From positions 372,001 to 436,000 of the forward strand of contig NZ_JQKV01000002.1 in the NCBI RefSeq assembly GCF_000746205.1: a stretch of DNA of 64,000 bases. Reading direction: 5' to 3'. Below the pieces are notes generated by a model, which saw nothing but the letters and a program-made list of their open reading frames with translations, ran no database searches and was not told the origin of the DNA. Of this stretch, positions 63,774-64,000 are shown in pieces. Each line of letters starts with the position of its first letter. Positions within the stretch are counted from its first letter, which is position 1. This stretch comes from Halorubrum sp. BV1. Its GTDB lineage: Archaea > Halobacteriota > Halobacteria > Halobacteriales > Haloferacaceae. Made by a program: the position numbers and the translations under genes.

Positions 63774-64000
63774 GTGGGCTCCCTGCGCGCGCTCCTCCTC
63801 GGTCCCCCTCGTGACCGCCCGCGTCCCGATCCGCGAATCGCGGTGCCGCCGGCGTGTTTCGCGCTCGTGTTCGCCGCGTACGCGGTCGGCGCGTTCGCGA
63901 TCGACGGCGGCGTCGTGTTCCTCGCGGGACACGCGGCCGTCGTCGGGGTCCTCGGGGCCGCGGGCCTCGCGGTTCGCCGGGGTGGTCTGATCGCCGCGTG
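63774..64000 (+). CDS. Membrane protein, 3'-truncated by the window
   Basis: An open frame from GTG 63774 to the end of the window. It begins MGSLRALLLGPPRDRPRPDP, then hydrophobic segments (CFALVFAAYAVGAFAI, VVFLAGHAAVVGVLGAAGLAV). Composition fits a haloarchaeal membrane protein, but the start is uncertain. Confidence 0.5.
   Translation, partial: MGSLRALLLGPPRDRPRPDPRIAVPPACFALVFAAYAVGAFAIDGGVVFLAGHAAVVGVLGAAGLAVRRGGLIAA

Overview
The window is chromosomal DNA from a halophilic archaeon of class Halobacteria, most like Halorubrum or a close relative (genus is an inference). GC is high, the proteins are very rich in Asp and Glu, and starts are often GTG with a TATA box about 26 bases upstream of the start codon (leaderless transcripts). 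The complete archaeal S10/spc-type ribosomal operon with eL19, eL32, eS4 and SecY is present. No insertion sequence, prophage or CRISPR array was found, so this is largely core chromosome with some accessory islands.

Layout. 1-12 kb: 3' end of a CDC48 ATPase, EngB, a CBS protein, an aminotransferase, the eIF5A-agmatinase pair, an HVO_0476-type zinc protein, PRPP synthase, a sugar-type acetyltransferase, a universal stress protein, a HemAT aerotaxis transducer and an RNase Z-like hydrolase. 12-16.2 kb: a compact thiamine salvage locus, with the repressor ThiR divergent from two different TenA proteins, a sodium-solute symporter and a 52-residue membrane protein overlapping it. 16.3-21.6 kb: MoaA, two small haloarchaeal proteins and CarB. 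21.7-27.1 kb: NosL divergent from NosD-NosF-NosY, then an unknown membrane protein and a two-winged-helix regulator. 27.1-34.8 kb: an FeS-type photolyase, an SDR, an aldo-keto reductase, small proteins, an Lrp regulator divergent from CarA, and SurE.

35.2-49.5 kb, all on the minus strand: a 25-gene run from a SPOUT methyltransferase through uL3...uL15 to SecY, including the RNase P subunit Rpp29 and the short uS14 gene. Neighbours overlap or lie within a few bases, so translation is probably coupled throughout.

49.6-64 kb: a PQQ-type sugar dehydrogenase lipoprotein, tRNA-Gly(GCC) with a displaced copy of its 3' end, a DedA-like protein, the gluconeogenic aldolase-FBPase pair, a UbiA prenyltransferase, a 7TM histidine kinase, 3-hydroxyacyl-CoA dehydrogenase, membrane proteins, an MFS exporter, a receiver-PAS-LOV histidine kinase with a photoactive-type Cys, DNA polymerase IV and the start of a membrane protein cut by the window edge.

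Regulation visible in the sequence: carA and carB lie 14 kb apart but share a TTRCGA-N3-TCGYAA palindrome upstream, and carA is divergent from an Lrp/AsnC gene. The tenA promoter carries a perfect TATTAG-N3-CTAATA palindrome where TFB/TBP should bind, a natural ThiR site. Two short tandem arrays (25 bp x3, 28 bp x3.7) sit between genes.
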